DNA of 64,000 nt from Sphingomonadales bacterium (GTDB taxonomy: Bacteria; Pseudomonadota; Alphaproteobacteria; Sphingomonadales; Sphingomonadaceae). The notes beneath the pieces were generated by a model. It saw only the letters and a list, made by a program, of their open reading frames with translations. It made no database searches and was not told the DNA's origin. This document shows positions 20,860-30,096 of the stretch, piece after piece (position 1 is the stretch's first letter; each line of letters begins with the position of its first letter). A program made the position numbers and the translations under genes. The DNA lies in the NCBI GenBank assembly GCA_014763545.1, contig JACXVD010000031.1:1-64000 (forward strand). The letters run 5' to 3'.

Positions 20860-21258
20860 TCAGTCGACCACCATCGCCTTGGCCATGGTGTCGAGCCGCA
20901 GCGCCATTTCGCGGGCCAGCGCCTTGTCCGGCGGGGCGACATCGGCGATGGCGCGGGCCATGGCGTCGGCCCATTGCGCGGCGAATTCGCGGCTCACGCC
21001 CAGCCCGCGATGCGCGCTCATCATGCATTTGCCGGGATTCTCGTCGAACCAGTCGCGCGGGCCCCCGGCCCATGCACTGAGCCAGCCGGCCAGCGAGTGG
21101 CGCATCGGCGCCAGATCTGCCGCGTGGATCCGGCGCAGCGGGGCATATTGCGGATCGCTGTCCATCAGATCGTAGAAGCGATCGACCACCTGCTGGATCA
21201 CCTGCTGGCCTCCCAGCAGTTCGTACGGCGTCTTGGGCGGGGCGGTTTCGGCGTTCAC
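20860..21258 (-). CDS. Group II truncated haemoglobin
   Basis: 132 residues. PYELLGGQQVIQQVVDRFYDLM at the N-terminus, then RHSLAGWLSAWAGGPRDWF and MMSAHRGLGVSREFAAQWADAM; the histidine of AHRGLGV is the proximal haem ligand, and the Trp in QWADAM is the group II tryptophan. Such proteins bind oxygen or NO and may protect from nitrosative stress. It lies 56 bases upstream (on the minus strand) of the SulP gene. Confidence 0.92.
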   Translation of the reverse strand: MNAETAPPKTPYELLGGQQVIQQVVDRFYDLMDSDPQYAPLRRIHAADLAPMRHSLAGWLSAWAGGPRDWFDENPGKCMMSAHRGLGVSREFAAQWADAMARAIADVAPPDKALAREMALRLDTMAKAMVVD

Positions 21259-21346
21259 GTGGTTACAACTCCGGCAGTCTGGTCATGGCGCATTGCCCCT
21301 GATCGCGGCAACGCGCCTTGACCCTGCGCAAATTGCGCTGCGCCGG

Positions 21347-21859
21347 TCAGCTTTCCGGCGCCCGGGCGTAGCGCATCATGTGCGGCAGGAAATCGGCCTT
21401 GCCGATCTGCAGTCCGTCACGCCGCAACAAGGCATAGGCCATGGCGGTGTGGAAGTAGAAATTGGGCAGCGTCCAGTCGCGCAGATAATCGCCGGCCGAC
21501 ATGACGAAGCGCATGGCGTTGGGCAGGGTGAAATCCACCTCGCTCTCCACCGCGATCCAGCCCCGCTGCCCGGCGTCCTCGACCAGCTTGCGCAGCGCGC
21601 CCAGCCGTTCGCGCACTTCGCCGAGCGAGCCATAGGGCGTTTCGTCGAGCGGCATCTCGATCCCGCAGGTGCGCACCAGCGCCAGGATCACCTGGTTGAT
21701 GGCGATGCGGAACTGGGTTTCGAGCGGGAACATATCCTCCGCCAGCTTGGCCGCGAGAATATCGTCGCCCAGCGCGGCCTGTTCGGCCTTGCCCGCGAGG
21801 TGATCGAGCGTGCCGAGCATGTTGGAAAACGTTGCGCAGGCGTCTTGCGAATAGGACAT
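21347..21859 (-). CDS. DUF1993 family protein
   Basis: 170 residues from ATG 21859, with AGAAGGA upstream; an in-frame ATG 30 bases earlier is less likely. Features of the DUF1993 (DinB-like helical bundle) family: a conserved N-terminal helix with FSNMLGTLDHLAGKAEQAA, then LPNFYFHTAMAYALLRRDGLQIGKADFL at the end. No metal or catalytic site is evident to me. Function unknown. Confidence 0.8.
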   Translation of the reverse strand: MSYSQDACATFSNMLGTLDHLAGKAEQAALGDDILAAKLAEDMFPLETQFRIAINQVILALVRTCGIEMPLDETPYGSLGEVRERLGALRKLVEDAGQRGWIAVESEVDFTLPNAMRFVMSAGDYLRDWTLPNFYFHTAMAYALLRRDGLQIGKADFLPHMMRYARAPES

Positions 21860-21928
21860 GGGGGAATCCTTCTGATGGGGAGGCAACATTGGTTGCGGTT
21901 TGCAACCTAGTGATGGGCTCCCCGCCCG

Positions 21929-23530
21929 TCAATCCCGCACGAGCGCCGCCAGCGCGGCGATCCGGTCTGCTTCATGCGCGGGTTTGTCCCAGCGAATGCG
22001 GTGGATGCGCGGGAAGCGCATGGCGAGCCCCGATTTGTGCCGCTTGCTCGCATGCACCGAATCGAAGGCGACCTCGAACACCAGGCTCTTGTCGGTTTCC
22101 CGCACCGGGCCGAAGCGGTTGACGGTGTGCTGGCGGACATGCCGGTCGAGCTGCTTGAGCTCCTCATCGGTGAAACCGAAATAGGCCTTGCCCACGGGCA
22201 GCAGTTCCGCGCCCTGTTCCGGGTCGCCGTCCCAGCAGCCGAAGGTGAAATCCGAATAGAAACTGCTGCGCTTGCCGCTGCCGCGCTGGGCATACATCAA
22301 CACGCAGTCCACCAGCAGCGGGTCGCGTTTCCACTTGTACCACAGGCCGGTGCGCCGACCGGCAACATAGGGCGAATCGCGCCGCTTGAGCATCAACCCT
22401 TCGATCGCCGCATCACGCGCCTGTTCGCGCAATTGCGCCAGATGCGCGAAGTCGCGCGCCTCGACCAGTTGCGAGAGATCGAAGCGGCGATCGGGCAGCA
22501 CGCCCATCAGCGCCTCCAGCCGGGCACGGCGGGCGCTCCACGGCAATTCGCGCAGATCCTCGCCGCGCAACAGCAGCACATCGTATAGCCGGAGGAAGGC
22601 CGGGCAATCGGCCAGCATCTTCTTCGACACGCTCTTGCGGCCGAGCCGCTGCTGAAGCGCGTTGAAACTCGCCGCGCCGCCATCCTCTCCGCCCTGATGG
22701 CTGCCGCGCACCAGCAATTCGCCGTCGAGCACCGCGGGGAAAGGCAGCGCATCGGCCAGATCGGGGAAACTTGCCGAAATATCGTCACCCGAGCGGGAGA
22801 AGACCCGCGTTTCCTCTCCCGCGCGCACCAATTGCACGCGAATCCCGTCCCATTTCCATTCGGCGGCATAGTCGGCGAGGTCGACCACCGCCCCGTCTTC
22901 CAGCGGATGGGCGAGCATGAAGGGGCGGAAGGTCGGCAGTTCGGCCAGGTCCGGCGCGGGCGCTGCCCCGCTCGCCCAGGCGAACAGCGGCGCGTAGGGT
23001 GGCTGGAGCCCGTGCCAATATTCCTCCACCTCGTCCACCGGGACATCGAAGGCCTGGGCGAAAGCGGTCTTCGCCAGCCGTGCCGAAATGCCGATCCGCA
23101 TTGCCCCCGTCGCCAGCTTGATCAGCGCATAGCGGCCATTGGCATCGAGCCGATCGAGCAGCTTGGGCAATTCGGACATCACTGTTGCGCGGGTCATATT
23201 GCCGAGCATCTCGACCACTTGCGAGACGGTAGGCGGCGTCACTGCGTCATCGCCGGGCGCCTCGGGCCACAGCAGGCTGGCGGTTTCTGCGGTATCGCCC
23301 ACGAAATCGCGGCTGAGCGTCCACAGCAGCGGATCGACCCGCTCGGCCATCAGATTGCGGATAGTGGAGGCCTTGACCGCCGGAAAATCGAGCCCGTCGG
23401 TCAGCGCCGCGAGCGCCCACCCGCGATCCGGATCGGGCGTCTCGCGCAGATAGTGCGCGAGCAGCGCCAGCTTCGCATTGCGCCCGGTGGTGTAGGTGAG
23501 CGCGTCGACAAGGGCGGCGAAGCGTTGCAC
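21929..23530 (-). CDS. ATP-dependent DNA ligase of the ligase/exonuclease repair module
   Basis: 533 residues from GTG 23530. N-terminal helical domain (to about 200), then adenylation domain with the nucleotidyl lysine in EWKWDGIRVQL, VLDGELL, and motif V-like VEGLMLKR-type sequence (IEGLMLKRRDSPYV); the OB domain follows (KVDCVLMYAQRG-like LLVDCVLMYAQRGSGKR). This is the group called cisplatin-damage-response ligases, always found beside an MBL-fold exonuclease. Here the two genes are 2 bases apart. The usual partners, an Lhr-type helicase and a PdeM-type phosphoesterase, are not in this window. Confidence 0.9.
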   Translation of the reverse strand: MQRFAALVDALTYTTGRNAKLALLAHYLRETPDPDRGWALAALTDGLDFPAVKASTIRNLMAERVDPLLWTLSRDFVGDTAETASLLWPEAPGDDAVTPPTVSQVVEMLGNMTRATVMSELPKLLDRLDANGRYALIKLATGAMRIGISARLAKTAFAQAFDVPVDEVEEYWHGLQPPYAPLFAWASGAAPAPDLAELPTFRPFMLAHPLEDGAVVDLADYAAEWKWDGIRVQLVRAGEETRVFSRSGDDISASFPDLADALPFPAVLDGELLVRGSHQGGEDGGAASFNALQQRLGRKSVSKKMLADCPAFLRLYDVLLLRGEDLRELPWSARRARLEALMGVLPDRRFDLSQLVEARDFAHLAQLREQARDAAIEGLMLKRRDSPYVAGRRTGLWYKWKRDPLLVDCVLMYAQRGSGKRSSFYSDFTFGCWDGDPEQGAELLPVGKAYFGFTDEELKQLDRHVRQHTVNRFGPVRETDKSLVFEVAFDSVHASKRHKSGLAMRFPRIHRIRWDKPAHEADRIAALAALVRD

Positions 23531-23532
23531 CG

Positions 23533-24540
23533 TCAGTCGTCCTCATCCTCATAGCCGACCAGCGCCAGCGCGCGGGCGCGGCGCTGGTTGAGCTGGCACC
23601 AGCGCAGCAGCGCCTCTTCGCGCCCATGGGTGATCCAGCTTTCTGCCGGGTTCACCTCGGCAATCGTTGTGGTCAGCTCGGTCCAGTCGGCGTGGTCCGA
23701 AATGACCAGCGGCAATTCCACCCCGCGCTGCCGTGCACGCTGGCGCACGCGCATCCAGCCGCTGGCCATGGCGGTCACCGGGTCAGGCAGGCGGCGGCTC
23801 CAGCGATCGTTGAGCGCGGATGGCGGGCAGACGGCGACCTGGCCGCGCATCGCATCCTTCTTCGCATCGCTTACCAGCCGCAATTCGCCCAGTGCGACAC
23901 CGAAGTCTTCGTAGAGGCGGCACATCTTTTCCATCGCGCCGTGGAGATAGATCGGCTCGTGGTGTCCCGCCGCGCGCAGTTCCGCGATCACCCGCTGCGC
24001 CTTGCCCAGCGCATAGGCGCCGACCAGCACGCAGCGATCGGGTTCCGCCGCCAGCCGGTCGCGCAGCTTGCCGATCTCCTGTGCGATCGGCGGGTGGGTG
24101 AAGACCGGCAGGCCAAAGGTCGCCTCGGTGATGAAGATGTCGCAGGCCGTGACCTCGAACGGCGCGCAGGTGGGGTCGGCGCGGCGCTTGTAATCGCCGG
24201 TGACCACCACCCGCTCGCCCGCGTGTTCGAGCAGGACCTGCGCGCTGCCCAGCACGTGACCGGCGGGCACGAAAGTGGCGCTGACCCCGCCGCCCAGCGC
24301 GATACTCTCGCCATAGTGCACCGACACCGCACCGTCGCGCGTGTTGTAGCGCAATTCCATGATCGCCAGCGTCGCAGGCGTGGCAATCGTCTCGCCATGG
24401 CCGCCGCGCGCATGATCCGCATGGCCATGCGTCACCAGCGCCCGCGCGACGGGGCGCGACGGATCGACCCAGACATCGGCGGGCACGATATGGATGCCGT
24501 GCGGTTCGGGGCGGATCCAGGAGAATTCGAGGGCCATCAT
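23533..24540 (-). CDS. Ligase-associated DNA exonuclease (metallo-beta-lactamase fold)
   Basis: 335 residues. MBL/beta-CASP signature: THGHADHARGGHGE, FVPAGHVLGSAQVLLEH, VVTGDYKRRADPTCAPFE and VISDHADWTELT. Members of this group are partners of the ATP-dependent ligase next to them and act as DNA exonucleases in repair. The start is either ATG of a tandem pair at 24540. The ligase GTG begins 2 bases after the stop, so the pair is likely coupled. A terminator of clpA lies upstream. Confidence 0.9.
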   Translation of the reverse strand: MMALEFSWIRPEPHGIHIVPADVWVDPSRPVARALVTHGHADHARGGHGETIATPATLAIMELRYNTRDGAVSVHYGESIALGGGVSATFVPAGHVLGSAQVLLEHAGERVVVTGDYKRRADPTCAPFEVTACDIFITEATFGLPVFTHPPIAQEIGKLRDRLAAEPDRCVLVGAYALGKAQRVIAELRAAGHHEPIYLHGAMEKMCRLYEDFGVALGELRLVSDAKKDAMRGQVAVCPPSALNDRWSRRLPDPVTAMASGWMRVRQRARQRGVELPLVISDHADWTELTTTIAEVNPAESWITHGREEALLRWCQLNQRRARALALVGYEDEDD

Positions 24541-24550
24541 GTCCCAAACG

Positions 24551-24587
24551 AAAGGGGCGCGAACCGTATCCCGGTGCGCGCCCCCTT
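24551..24587 (-). terminator. Terminator after clpA
   Basis: On the minus strand, an 11-bp outer stem with one G-U pair (arms 24577-24587 and 24551-24561) with an inner ACCG/CGGT extension, followed by TTTCGTTT. It lies 24 bases after the clpA stop and ends just before the exonuclease start, separating the two units. Confidence 0.75.
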
Positions 24588-24611
24588 GCCATCAGATGTT
24601 CGATCGCACGG

Positions 24612-26978
24612 TCAGCCTTCGCTGTCCTCCGCGCCTTCGCTCGCATCGGCCTCCGGCTGTTTCGCGACCGGCTTCTTGCGCGGCTTGCGCTTGGGCGCGG
24701 CCTTGGGCGGGGCGGGAGTCAGTTCGAAGCTCGGCCTGCCGCCCTTGATGCTGACATGCACCTCGCCGCCATCGGCGAGTTTGCCGAACAGCAGTTCCTC
24801 GGCCAGCGGCTGCTTGATCTTCTCCTGGATCAGCCGCGCCATCGGCCGCGCGCCGTAGAGCTTGTCGTAACCCTTGTCGGCCAGCCATTCGCGCGCATCG
24901 CCATCGAACTGGATGTGGACGTTCTGTTCGGCCAGCTGCAGTTCGAGCTGGAGGATGAACTTGTCCACCACCCGCGACACGGTCTGCTTGCCGAGATAGC
25001 CGAAGGGCACGATCGCATCGAGCCGGTTGCGGAATTCGGGGGTGAACATCTTCTTCACCGCCTCGTCGCCCGCGTCTTCCTTCGACACGTCGCCGAAGCC
25101 GATGCCCTGCCGCGCCATGTCGGACGCGCCGGCATTGGTCGTCATGATCAGCACGACGTTGCGGAAATCGACCGTCTTGCCGTGGTGGTCGGTCAGGCGG
25201 CCATTATCCATCACCTGCAGCAGGATGTTGAACAGGTCCGGATGCGCCTTCTCGATTTCGTCGAGCAGCAGCACGCAATGCGGGTTCTGGTCGACCGCAT
25301 CGGTCAGCAGCCCGCCCTGGTCATAGCCGACATAGCCCGGAGGCGCGCCGATCAGGCGCGAAACGCTGTGGCGTTCCATATATTCGGACATGTCGAACCG
25401 CTTGAGCTCGATCCCCATGATGCTGGCGAGCTGGCGCGCGACCTCGGTCTTGCCGACGCCGGTCGGGCCGGAGAACAGGAAACTGCCGATCGGCTTGTCG
25501 GGATCGCGCAGCCCCGCACGGCTCAGCTTCATCGCGGTGGATAGCCTGTGGACCGCGGCATCCTGCCCGAACACGACATGCTTCAGGTCGCGTTCGAGGT
25601 TCTCGAGCGCCTTCTTGTCGTCCTTGCTCACCGATTTGGGCGGGATGCGCGCCATGGTCGCGATGACCTGCTCGATCTCGCGCGCGGTGATCTTCTTCTT
25701 GCGGCGGCTGGGTGGCACCAGCATCTGCATCGCGCCGACCTCGTCGATCACGTCGATTGCCTTGTCGGGCAGCTTGCGGTCGTTGATGTAGCGCGCCGAG
25801 AGTTCGACCGCGGTCTTGATCGCCTCGGGCGTGTATTTGACCTTGTGATGGTCCTCGAACGCGCTGCGCAGGCCCTTGAGGATCTTGATCGTATCCTCGA
25901 CCGTCGGCTCGTTCACATCGATCTTCTGGAACCGGCGCAGCAGCGCGCGGTCCTTCTCGAAGTGGTTGCGGAATTCCTTGTAGGTGGTCGATCCGATGCA
26001 GCGGATCGTGCCGCCCGACAGCGCGGGCTTGAGCAAATTGGAGGCATCCATCGCCCCGCCGCTGGTCGCGCCGGCCCCGATCACCGTGTGGATTTCGTCG
26101 ATGAACAGGATCGCATGCGGCATCTTCTCGAGTTCGTTGACGACCTGCTTGAGCCGTTCCTCGAAATCGCCACGATAGCGCGTGCCGGCAAGCAGTGCGC
26201 CCATGTCGAGCGAGTAGATCACAGCGGGCGCGAGCACTTCGGGCACGTCGCCTTCCACGATCTTGCGCGCCAGCCCTTCGGCGATGGCGGTCTTGCCGAC
26301 GCCGGGATCGCCGACATAGAGCGGGTTGTTCTTGCTGCGGCGGCACAGGATCTGGATCGTGCGATCGACTTCCGGCCCGCGCCCGATCAGCGGATCGACC
26401 TTGCCGGCCTCCGCCTTGGCATTGAGGTTGACGCAGAACTGGTCGAGGGCGGTTTCCTTCTTGTTGCCGCTCTCGGCGGGCTTTTCCTCGGCCTGGCTTT
26501 CCTGCGCGCCCTGCGGCGGCTTGCTTTCCAGCTGCTTGCCGCCCTTGCCGATGCCGTGGCTGATGAAGCTGACCGCGTCGAGCCGGCTCATGTCCTGCTG
26601 CTGCAGGAAATAGACCGCGTAGCTGTCGCGTTCGGAAAACAGCGCGACCAGCACATTGGCGCCGGTCACCGTATCCTTGCCGGAAGACTGCACATGCAGG
26701 ATCGCGCGCTGGATCACCCGCTGGAAACCGGCGGTCGGCTGCGGGTCCGCACCATCCTCGGTCTTCAGCGACTGGTATTCCTGGTCGAGATATTGCTTCA
26801 CCACCTCGCCCAGTTCGGGAAGGTCGACCCCGCAGGCATTCATCACCTGCGCCGCGTCGTCATCGTCGACCAGGGCGAGCAGCAGATGCTCCAGCGTCGC
26901 ATATTCATGCTTGCGCTCTGCCGCATTGGTCAGCGCGTTGTGGAGCGTCTTTTCGAGGTTCTGTGCGAAACTGGGCAT
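24612..26978 (-). CDS. clpA: ATP-dependent Clp protease ATP-binding subunit ClpA
   Basis: 788 residues. Double Clp-N repeat (1-145: [16 protein letters not shown]), linker of Lys/Glu-rich sequence, then two AAA+ domains: [10 protein letters not shown] with [14 protein letters not shown]-like [12 protein letters not shown], and [13 protein letters not shown] with [12 protein letters not shown]. The C-terminus ends in a Lys/Ala-rich tail of about 50 residues, typical in sphingomonads. It unfolds substrates for ClpP; N-end-rule delivery through ClpS would be expected. It stands alone with its own terminator. Confidence 0.97.
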   Translation of the reverse strand: MPSFAQNLEKTLHNALTNAAERKHEYATLEHLLLALVDDDDAAQVMNACGVDLPELGEVVKQYLDQEYQSLKTEDGADPQPTAGFQRVIQRAILHVQSSGKDTVTGANVLVALFSERDSYAVYFLQQQDMSRLDAVSFISHGIGKGGKQLESKPPQGAQESQAEEKPAESGNKKETALDQFCVNLNAKAEAGKVDPLIGRGPEVDRTIQILCRRSKNNPLYVGDPGVGKTAIAEGLARKIVEGDVPEVLAPAVIYSLDMGALLAGTRYRGDFEERLKQVVNELEKMPHAILFIDEIHTVIGAGATSGGAMDASNLLKPALSGGTIRCIGSTTYKEFRNHFEKDRALLRRFQKIDVNEPTVEDTIKILKGLRSAFEDHHKVKYTPEAIKTAVELSARYINDRKLPDKAIDVIDEVGAMQMLVPPSRRKKKITAREIEQVIATMARIPPKSVSKDDKKALENLERDLKHVVFGQDAAVHRLSTAMKLSRAGLRDPDKPIGSFLFSGPTGVGKTEVARQLASIMGIELKRFDMSEYMERHSVSRLIGAPPGYVGYDQGGLLTDAVDQNPHCVLLLDEIEKAHPDLFNILLQVMDNGRLTDHHGKTVDFRNVVLIMTTNAGASDMARQGIGFGDVSKEDAGDEAVKKMFTPEFRNRLDAIVPFGYLGKQTVSRVVDKFILQLELQLAEQNVHIQFDGDAREWLADKGYDKLYGARPMARLIQEKIKQPLAEELLFGKLADGGEVHVSIKGGRPSFELTPAPPKAAPKRKPRKKPVAKQPEADASEGAEDSEG

Positions 26979-27088
26979 TCAGCGATCTTTCCACGGCAGG
27001 AGGAAGCTCTCCCTTGCGGGAGAATATGAACGAACAGGGTTAACCGAACATATATGGTTGCATGCGGGACAGGGGCGGCCCGCGCGGA

Positions 27089-27292
27089 TCATGAGGTCGG
27101 TTTCCCGAACAGGGCATCGGCGGCGGCGCGATGTGCCGCCGCCTTCGACATATGGGATTCGATCCGCGAAATTTCATCCCTCAGCAGCGCGATGCGTTCT
27201 GCCAGCTCGTCCTGCGAATAGGGGGAGAGGTCCTCCTTCGCGAGGAGGCTCGCGGCGTCACCGCGGCGACGCGGGCGATCGTCTTCGTCCAT
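27089..27292 (-). CDS. DUF1192 family small protein
   Basis: 67 residues from ATG 27292 (MDEDDRPRRRG). Conserved LSPYSQDELAERIALLRDEISRIE and AHRAAADALF are the marks of this short helical alphaproteobacterial family. The frame is open 93 bases further upstream, but the family begins with acidic residues as here. Function unknown. Divergent from the quinone oxidoreductase gene. Confidence 0.85.
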   Translation of the reverse strand: MDEDDRPRRRGDAASLLAKEDLSPYSQDELAERIALLRDEISRIESHMSKAAAHRAAADALFGKPTS

Positions 27293-27399
27293 CGATGGCG
27301 AACATCGCAAGCATGGCCGCTTGCTGTCAATGGGCCGCTTTAGTAGGGGCACAACCAAGCGCGGCGAGTGTCGCCTCGCTGCCACAGCGGAGTAGCCGG

Positions 27400-28416
27400 A
27401 TGACCACCAGCCCGACCGCGACCATTTCCCGCACCATGCTGGCGATGGGCTTCGATGCGCCCGGCGGGCCCGAGGTGCTATGCGCCGAGCAACTGGCGAT
27501 CCCGCAGCCCGGCCCGGGCGAAGTGTTGATCAGGGTCAGCCATGCAGGCGTCAACCGGCCCGATGTGATCCAGCGGCAAGGTTACTATCCACCGCCCCCC
27601 GGCGCTTCGCCCATCCCGGGGCTGGAAATTTCGGGCCACGTCACCGCGCTGGGCGACGGGGTGGAAACGGTGGTGGAAGGCCAGGCAGTCTGCGCGCTGG
27701 TTTCGGGCGGGGGCTATGCGCAATATTGCCTCGCCCAGGCGGGCCACCTGCTGCCGGTGCCGGCAGGCCTGTCGCTAGCCGAGGCCGCCGCGATCCCCGA
27801 AACCCTGTTCACCGTATGGCACAATGTGTTCGAGCGCGGCTGGGCGAGCGAGGGTGAAACGCTGCTGGTGCATGGCGGCACCAGCGGTATCGGCACCATG
27901 GCGATCATGCTGGCCAAAGCCTTCGGCATCTCGGTGATCGCGACCTGCGGCAGCGAGGACAAGTGTGCTGCCGCCCGCGCAATCGGCGCCGACCATGCGC
28001 TCAATTATCGCGAAGGCGATTTCGTCGAACAGGTGAAGGACATCACCCATGGTGCGGGGGTCAACATCGTGCTCGACATGGTTTCGGGCAGCTATGTCGC
28101 GCGCAATCTCGCTTGCCTCGCGCCCGACGGGCGGCATGTGACCATCGCCGTGCTCGGCGGGATGGAGGCGACGATCAACATGGCGCTGGTGATGCGCAAC
28201 CGGCTGACGCTGACCGGATCGACGCTGCGCGCGCGCAGCGATGTGTTCAAGGCGCTGCTGGCCGAAGAGATCGCCCGCAACGTCTGGCCGCTGTTCGAGG
28301 ACGGCACATTGCGCCCGGTGATGGACCGCAGCTTCCCCCTCGCCGAAGCCGCCGCCGCCCATGCGCGGATGGAGGCGGGCGATCATATCGGGAAGATCGT
28401 GCTGGACTGCGGGTGA
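27400..28416 (+). CDS. NAD(P)H:quinone oxidoreductase (zeta-crystallin/QOR type)
   Basis: 338 residues from ATG 27400; a start at ATG 27436 (MLAMGFDAPGG) would give a more usual N-terminus. Medium-chain dehydrogenase without zinc: HAGVNRPDVIQRQGYYP, PGLEISGHV, LVHGGTSGIGTMAIMLA for NAD(P)H binding, then GADHALNYREGDFVEQV. The enzyme would reduce quinones with NADPH. TGATG overlap couples it with the GST gene. Confidence 0.9.
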   Translation: MTTSPTATISRTMLAMGFDAPGGPEVLCAEQLAIPQPGPGEVLIRVSHAGVNRPDVIQRQGYYPPPPGASPIPGLEISGHVTALGDGVETVVEGQAVCALVSGGGYAQYCLAQAGHLLPVPAGLSLAEAAAIPETLFTVWHNVFERGWASEGETLLVHGGTSGIGTMAIMLAKAFGISVIATCGSEDKCAAARAIGADHALNYREGDFVEQVKDITHGAGVNIVLDMVSGSYVARNLACLAPDGRHVTIAVLGGMEATINMALVMRNRLTLTGSTLRARSDVFKALLAEEIARNVWPLFEDGTLRPVMDRSFPLAEAAAAHARMEAGDHIGKIVLDCG

Positions 28417-29042
28417 TGGACAAGCTGACCCTGCACGAGGACCCGCGCAGCGGCAATTGCTACAAGATCCGGCTCACCGCCGCGATGCTCGGCCTCCCGC
28501 TCGAGCGGGTGCAGTACGACATTGTGCGCGGCGATACGCGCACGCCCGATTTCCTCGCCCGCGTGAATGCCAACGGGCGCATCCCGGTGCTGCAGGTCGG
28601 CGAGGGGGACAGCGCACGCTTCCTGCCCGAAAGCAACGCCGCCTGCTGGTATCTCGCCGAAGGTAGCGCGCTGGTGCCGGGCGATCGCTTTGCGCGGGCG
28701 GACATGCTGCGCTGGATGTTCTTCGAACAATATAGTCACGAACCCAACATCGCGACCCTGCGCTTCTGGCTCTATTTCATCGGCGAGGCGAATCTCGGCG
28801 AATACCAGCGCAGCCAGTTGCTGCCCAAGCGGATCGCCGGCGAAGATGCGTTGGCGTTGATGGACCGGCACCTCGTCACCCGCGATTGGTTTGCTGGCGG
28901 CGCGGCCAGCCTCGCCGACATCGCGCTCTATGCCTATACCCATGTGGCCGAGGCGGGCGGTTTCGCGCTGCGCGACCACGCCCATGTCTGCGCCTGGCTC
29001 GACCGGGTGGCCGCGCTGCCCCACTATGTCGCGATGGACTGA
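28416..29042 (+). CDS. Glutathione S-transferase family protein
   Basis: 208 residues from ATG 28416. Thioredoxin-like N-terminal half (LHEDPRSGNCYKIRL, VNANGRIPVLQVG, LPESNAACWYLAEG) with Ser11 or Cys14 near the glutathione thiol site, and an all-helical C-terminal half (ASLADIALYAYTHVAEAGGF). Substrate not predictable. Coupled to the upstream quinone oxidoreductase by TGATG, which points to a detoxification pair. Confidence 0.9.
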   Translation: MDKLTLHEDPRSGNCYKIRLTAAMLGLPLERVQYDIVRGDTRTPDFLARVNANGRIPVLQVGEGDSARFLPESNAACWYLAEGSALVPGDRFARADMLRWMFFEQYSHEPNIATLRFWLYFIGEANLGEYQRSQLLPKRIAGEDALALMDRHLVTRDWFAGGAASLADIALYAYTHVAEAGGFALRDHAHVCAWLDRVAALPHYVAMD

Positions 29043-29066
29043 CGGCCCGATCTTGCGGCGCGAAGC

Positions 29067-29084
29067 CTGTCACCGGCCCGTCGC
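29067..29084 (+). promoter_or_regulatory. Candidate Pho box (distal pair)
   Basis: CTGTCAC at 29067-29073 and CCGTCGC at 29078-29084 start 11 bases apart, the register of PhoB direct repeats (consensus CTGTCAT/C repeated every 11 bases). It lies about 110 bases before the plcP-like start. Confidence 0.4.
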
Positions 29085-29096
29085 AATTACGCACAA

Positions 29097-29125
29097 GCGT
29101 CACCGGATTGTGAATCGCCTGTAAC
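29097..29125 (+). promoter_or_regulatory. Candidate Pho box (three 11-base-spaced repeats)
   Basis: Repeats GCGTCAC (29097), TTGTGAA (29108) and CTGTAAC (29119) begin at exact 11-base intervals. Individual matches to the Pho repeat are partial (best is CTGTAAC), but the spacing, AT-rich position and downstream Pho-regulon-type genes favour a PhoB site. Confidence 0.45.
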
Positions 29126-29178
29126 AAAGCGCTGCCATGGCTGCGAAGCGACGAACCCGCGCTTTGCAGGAAAAAGCC

Positions 29179-30096
29179 ATGGCCGACGCGACGACCACCC
29201 ATCTTTCCGCCGATCTTCACCCGCTGCCCAATGTGGCGCAGTTCCCGCTGCGCGATCCGGTGATCCCGGAGCCGGTCGGCAACGAACGGCGGCGCTATCG
29301 CACGATCTGGATCAGCGACGTCCATCTCGGCACCAAGGGTTGCAATGCGGAGCTGCTGATCGACTTCCTCGACCATACCGACAGCGACACGATGTATCTG
29401 GTGGGCGACATCATCGACGGCTGGCGCCTGCGCAAGAAATTCTACTGGCCCGATGCACATAACGATGTGGTCTGGCGCGTGCTCAAGCGGGCCAAGCGCG
29501 GCACGCGGATCATCTATGTCCCGGGTAATCACGACGAATTCCTGCGCCCCTTCGCGGGGATGCATTTCGGCGGGGTGGAGATCGCCCGCGCCGCCTTCCA
29601 CACCACCGCCGACGGGCGCAAGCTGATGGTGCTGCATGGCGACGAATTCGACGCGGTGATGCTGGCGCACCGCTGGCTCGCCTTCGTCGGGGATGCGCTT
29701 TACACCATGATGATGGGGCTCAACCGCTGGGTGAACCTTGCCCGGCAGAAGCTCGGCCTGCCCTATTGGTCGCTCAGCAAGATGGCCAAGCACAAGGTCA
29801 AGAACGCGGTCGAATTCATCGGTCGCTACGAGGAACTGGTCGCCCGCGCGGCGCGCGAACGCGGGATCGACGGGGTGGTCTGCGGCCATATCCACACCGC
29901 CGAGATCCGCGAATTCGACGGGGTTGCCTATTATAACGACGGCGATTGGGTCGAAGGCTGCACCGCGCTGGTCGAACATTTCGACGGGCGGATGGAAGTG
30001 CTCCACTGGCCGGAGGAAATGGCGAAGCGGGCGCTGGTGCCCGTGCCTGAAGCGGCAGGCGGCGAGGGCGGCGACCGGGTGCCGGTGGCGGCATGA
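29179..30096 (+). CDS. plcP: PlcP-like phospholipase C-type metallophosphoesterase
   Basis: 305 residues from ATG 29179 (AGGA seven bases upstream); ATG 29137 is in frame but lacks a ribosome site. Calcineurin-like motifs: ISDVHLG, GDIIDGW, GNHDEF, HGDEFD and CGHIHTA. Usually labelled UDP-2,3-diacylglucosamine diphosphatase, but its sequence (NDVVWRVLKRAKRGTRI, FIGRYEELVARAARERG) and its partner resemble PlcP, the enzyme that removes phosphate head groups from phospholipids under phosphate starvation in alphaproteobacteria. It shares ATGA with the glycosyltransferase gene, the usual plcP-agt layout. Confidence 0.75.
   Translation: MADATTTHLSADLHPLPNVAQFPLRDPVIPEPVGNERRRYRTIWISDVHLGTKGCNAELLIDFLDHTDSDTMYLVGDIIDGWRLRKKFYWPDAHNDVVWRVLKRAKRGTRIIYVPGNHDEFLRPFAGMHFGGVEIARAAFHTTADGRKLMVLHGDEFDAVMLAHRWLAFVGDALYTMMMGLNRWVNLARQKLGLPYWSLSKMAKHKVKNAVEFIGRYEELVARAARERGIDGVVCGHIHTAEIREFDGVAYYNDGDWVEGCTALVEHFDGRMEVLHWPEEMAKRALVPVPEAAGGEGGDRVPVAA

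Noticed and set aside
27040-27054. CtrA-like sequence TTAA-N7-TATA upstream of clpA
   Set aside because: The second half does not match TTAA(C), and clpA is not a typical CtrA target.
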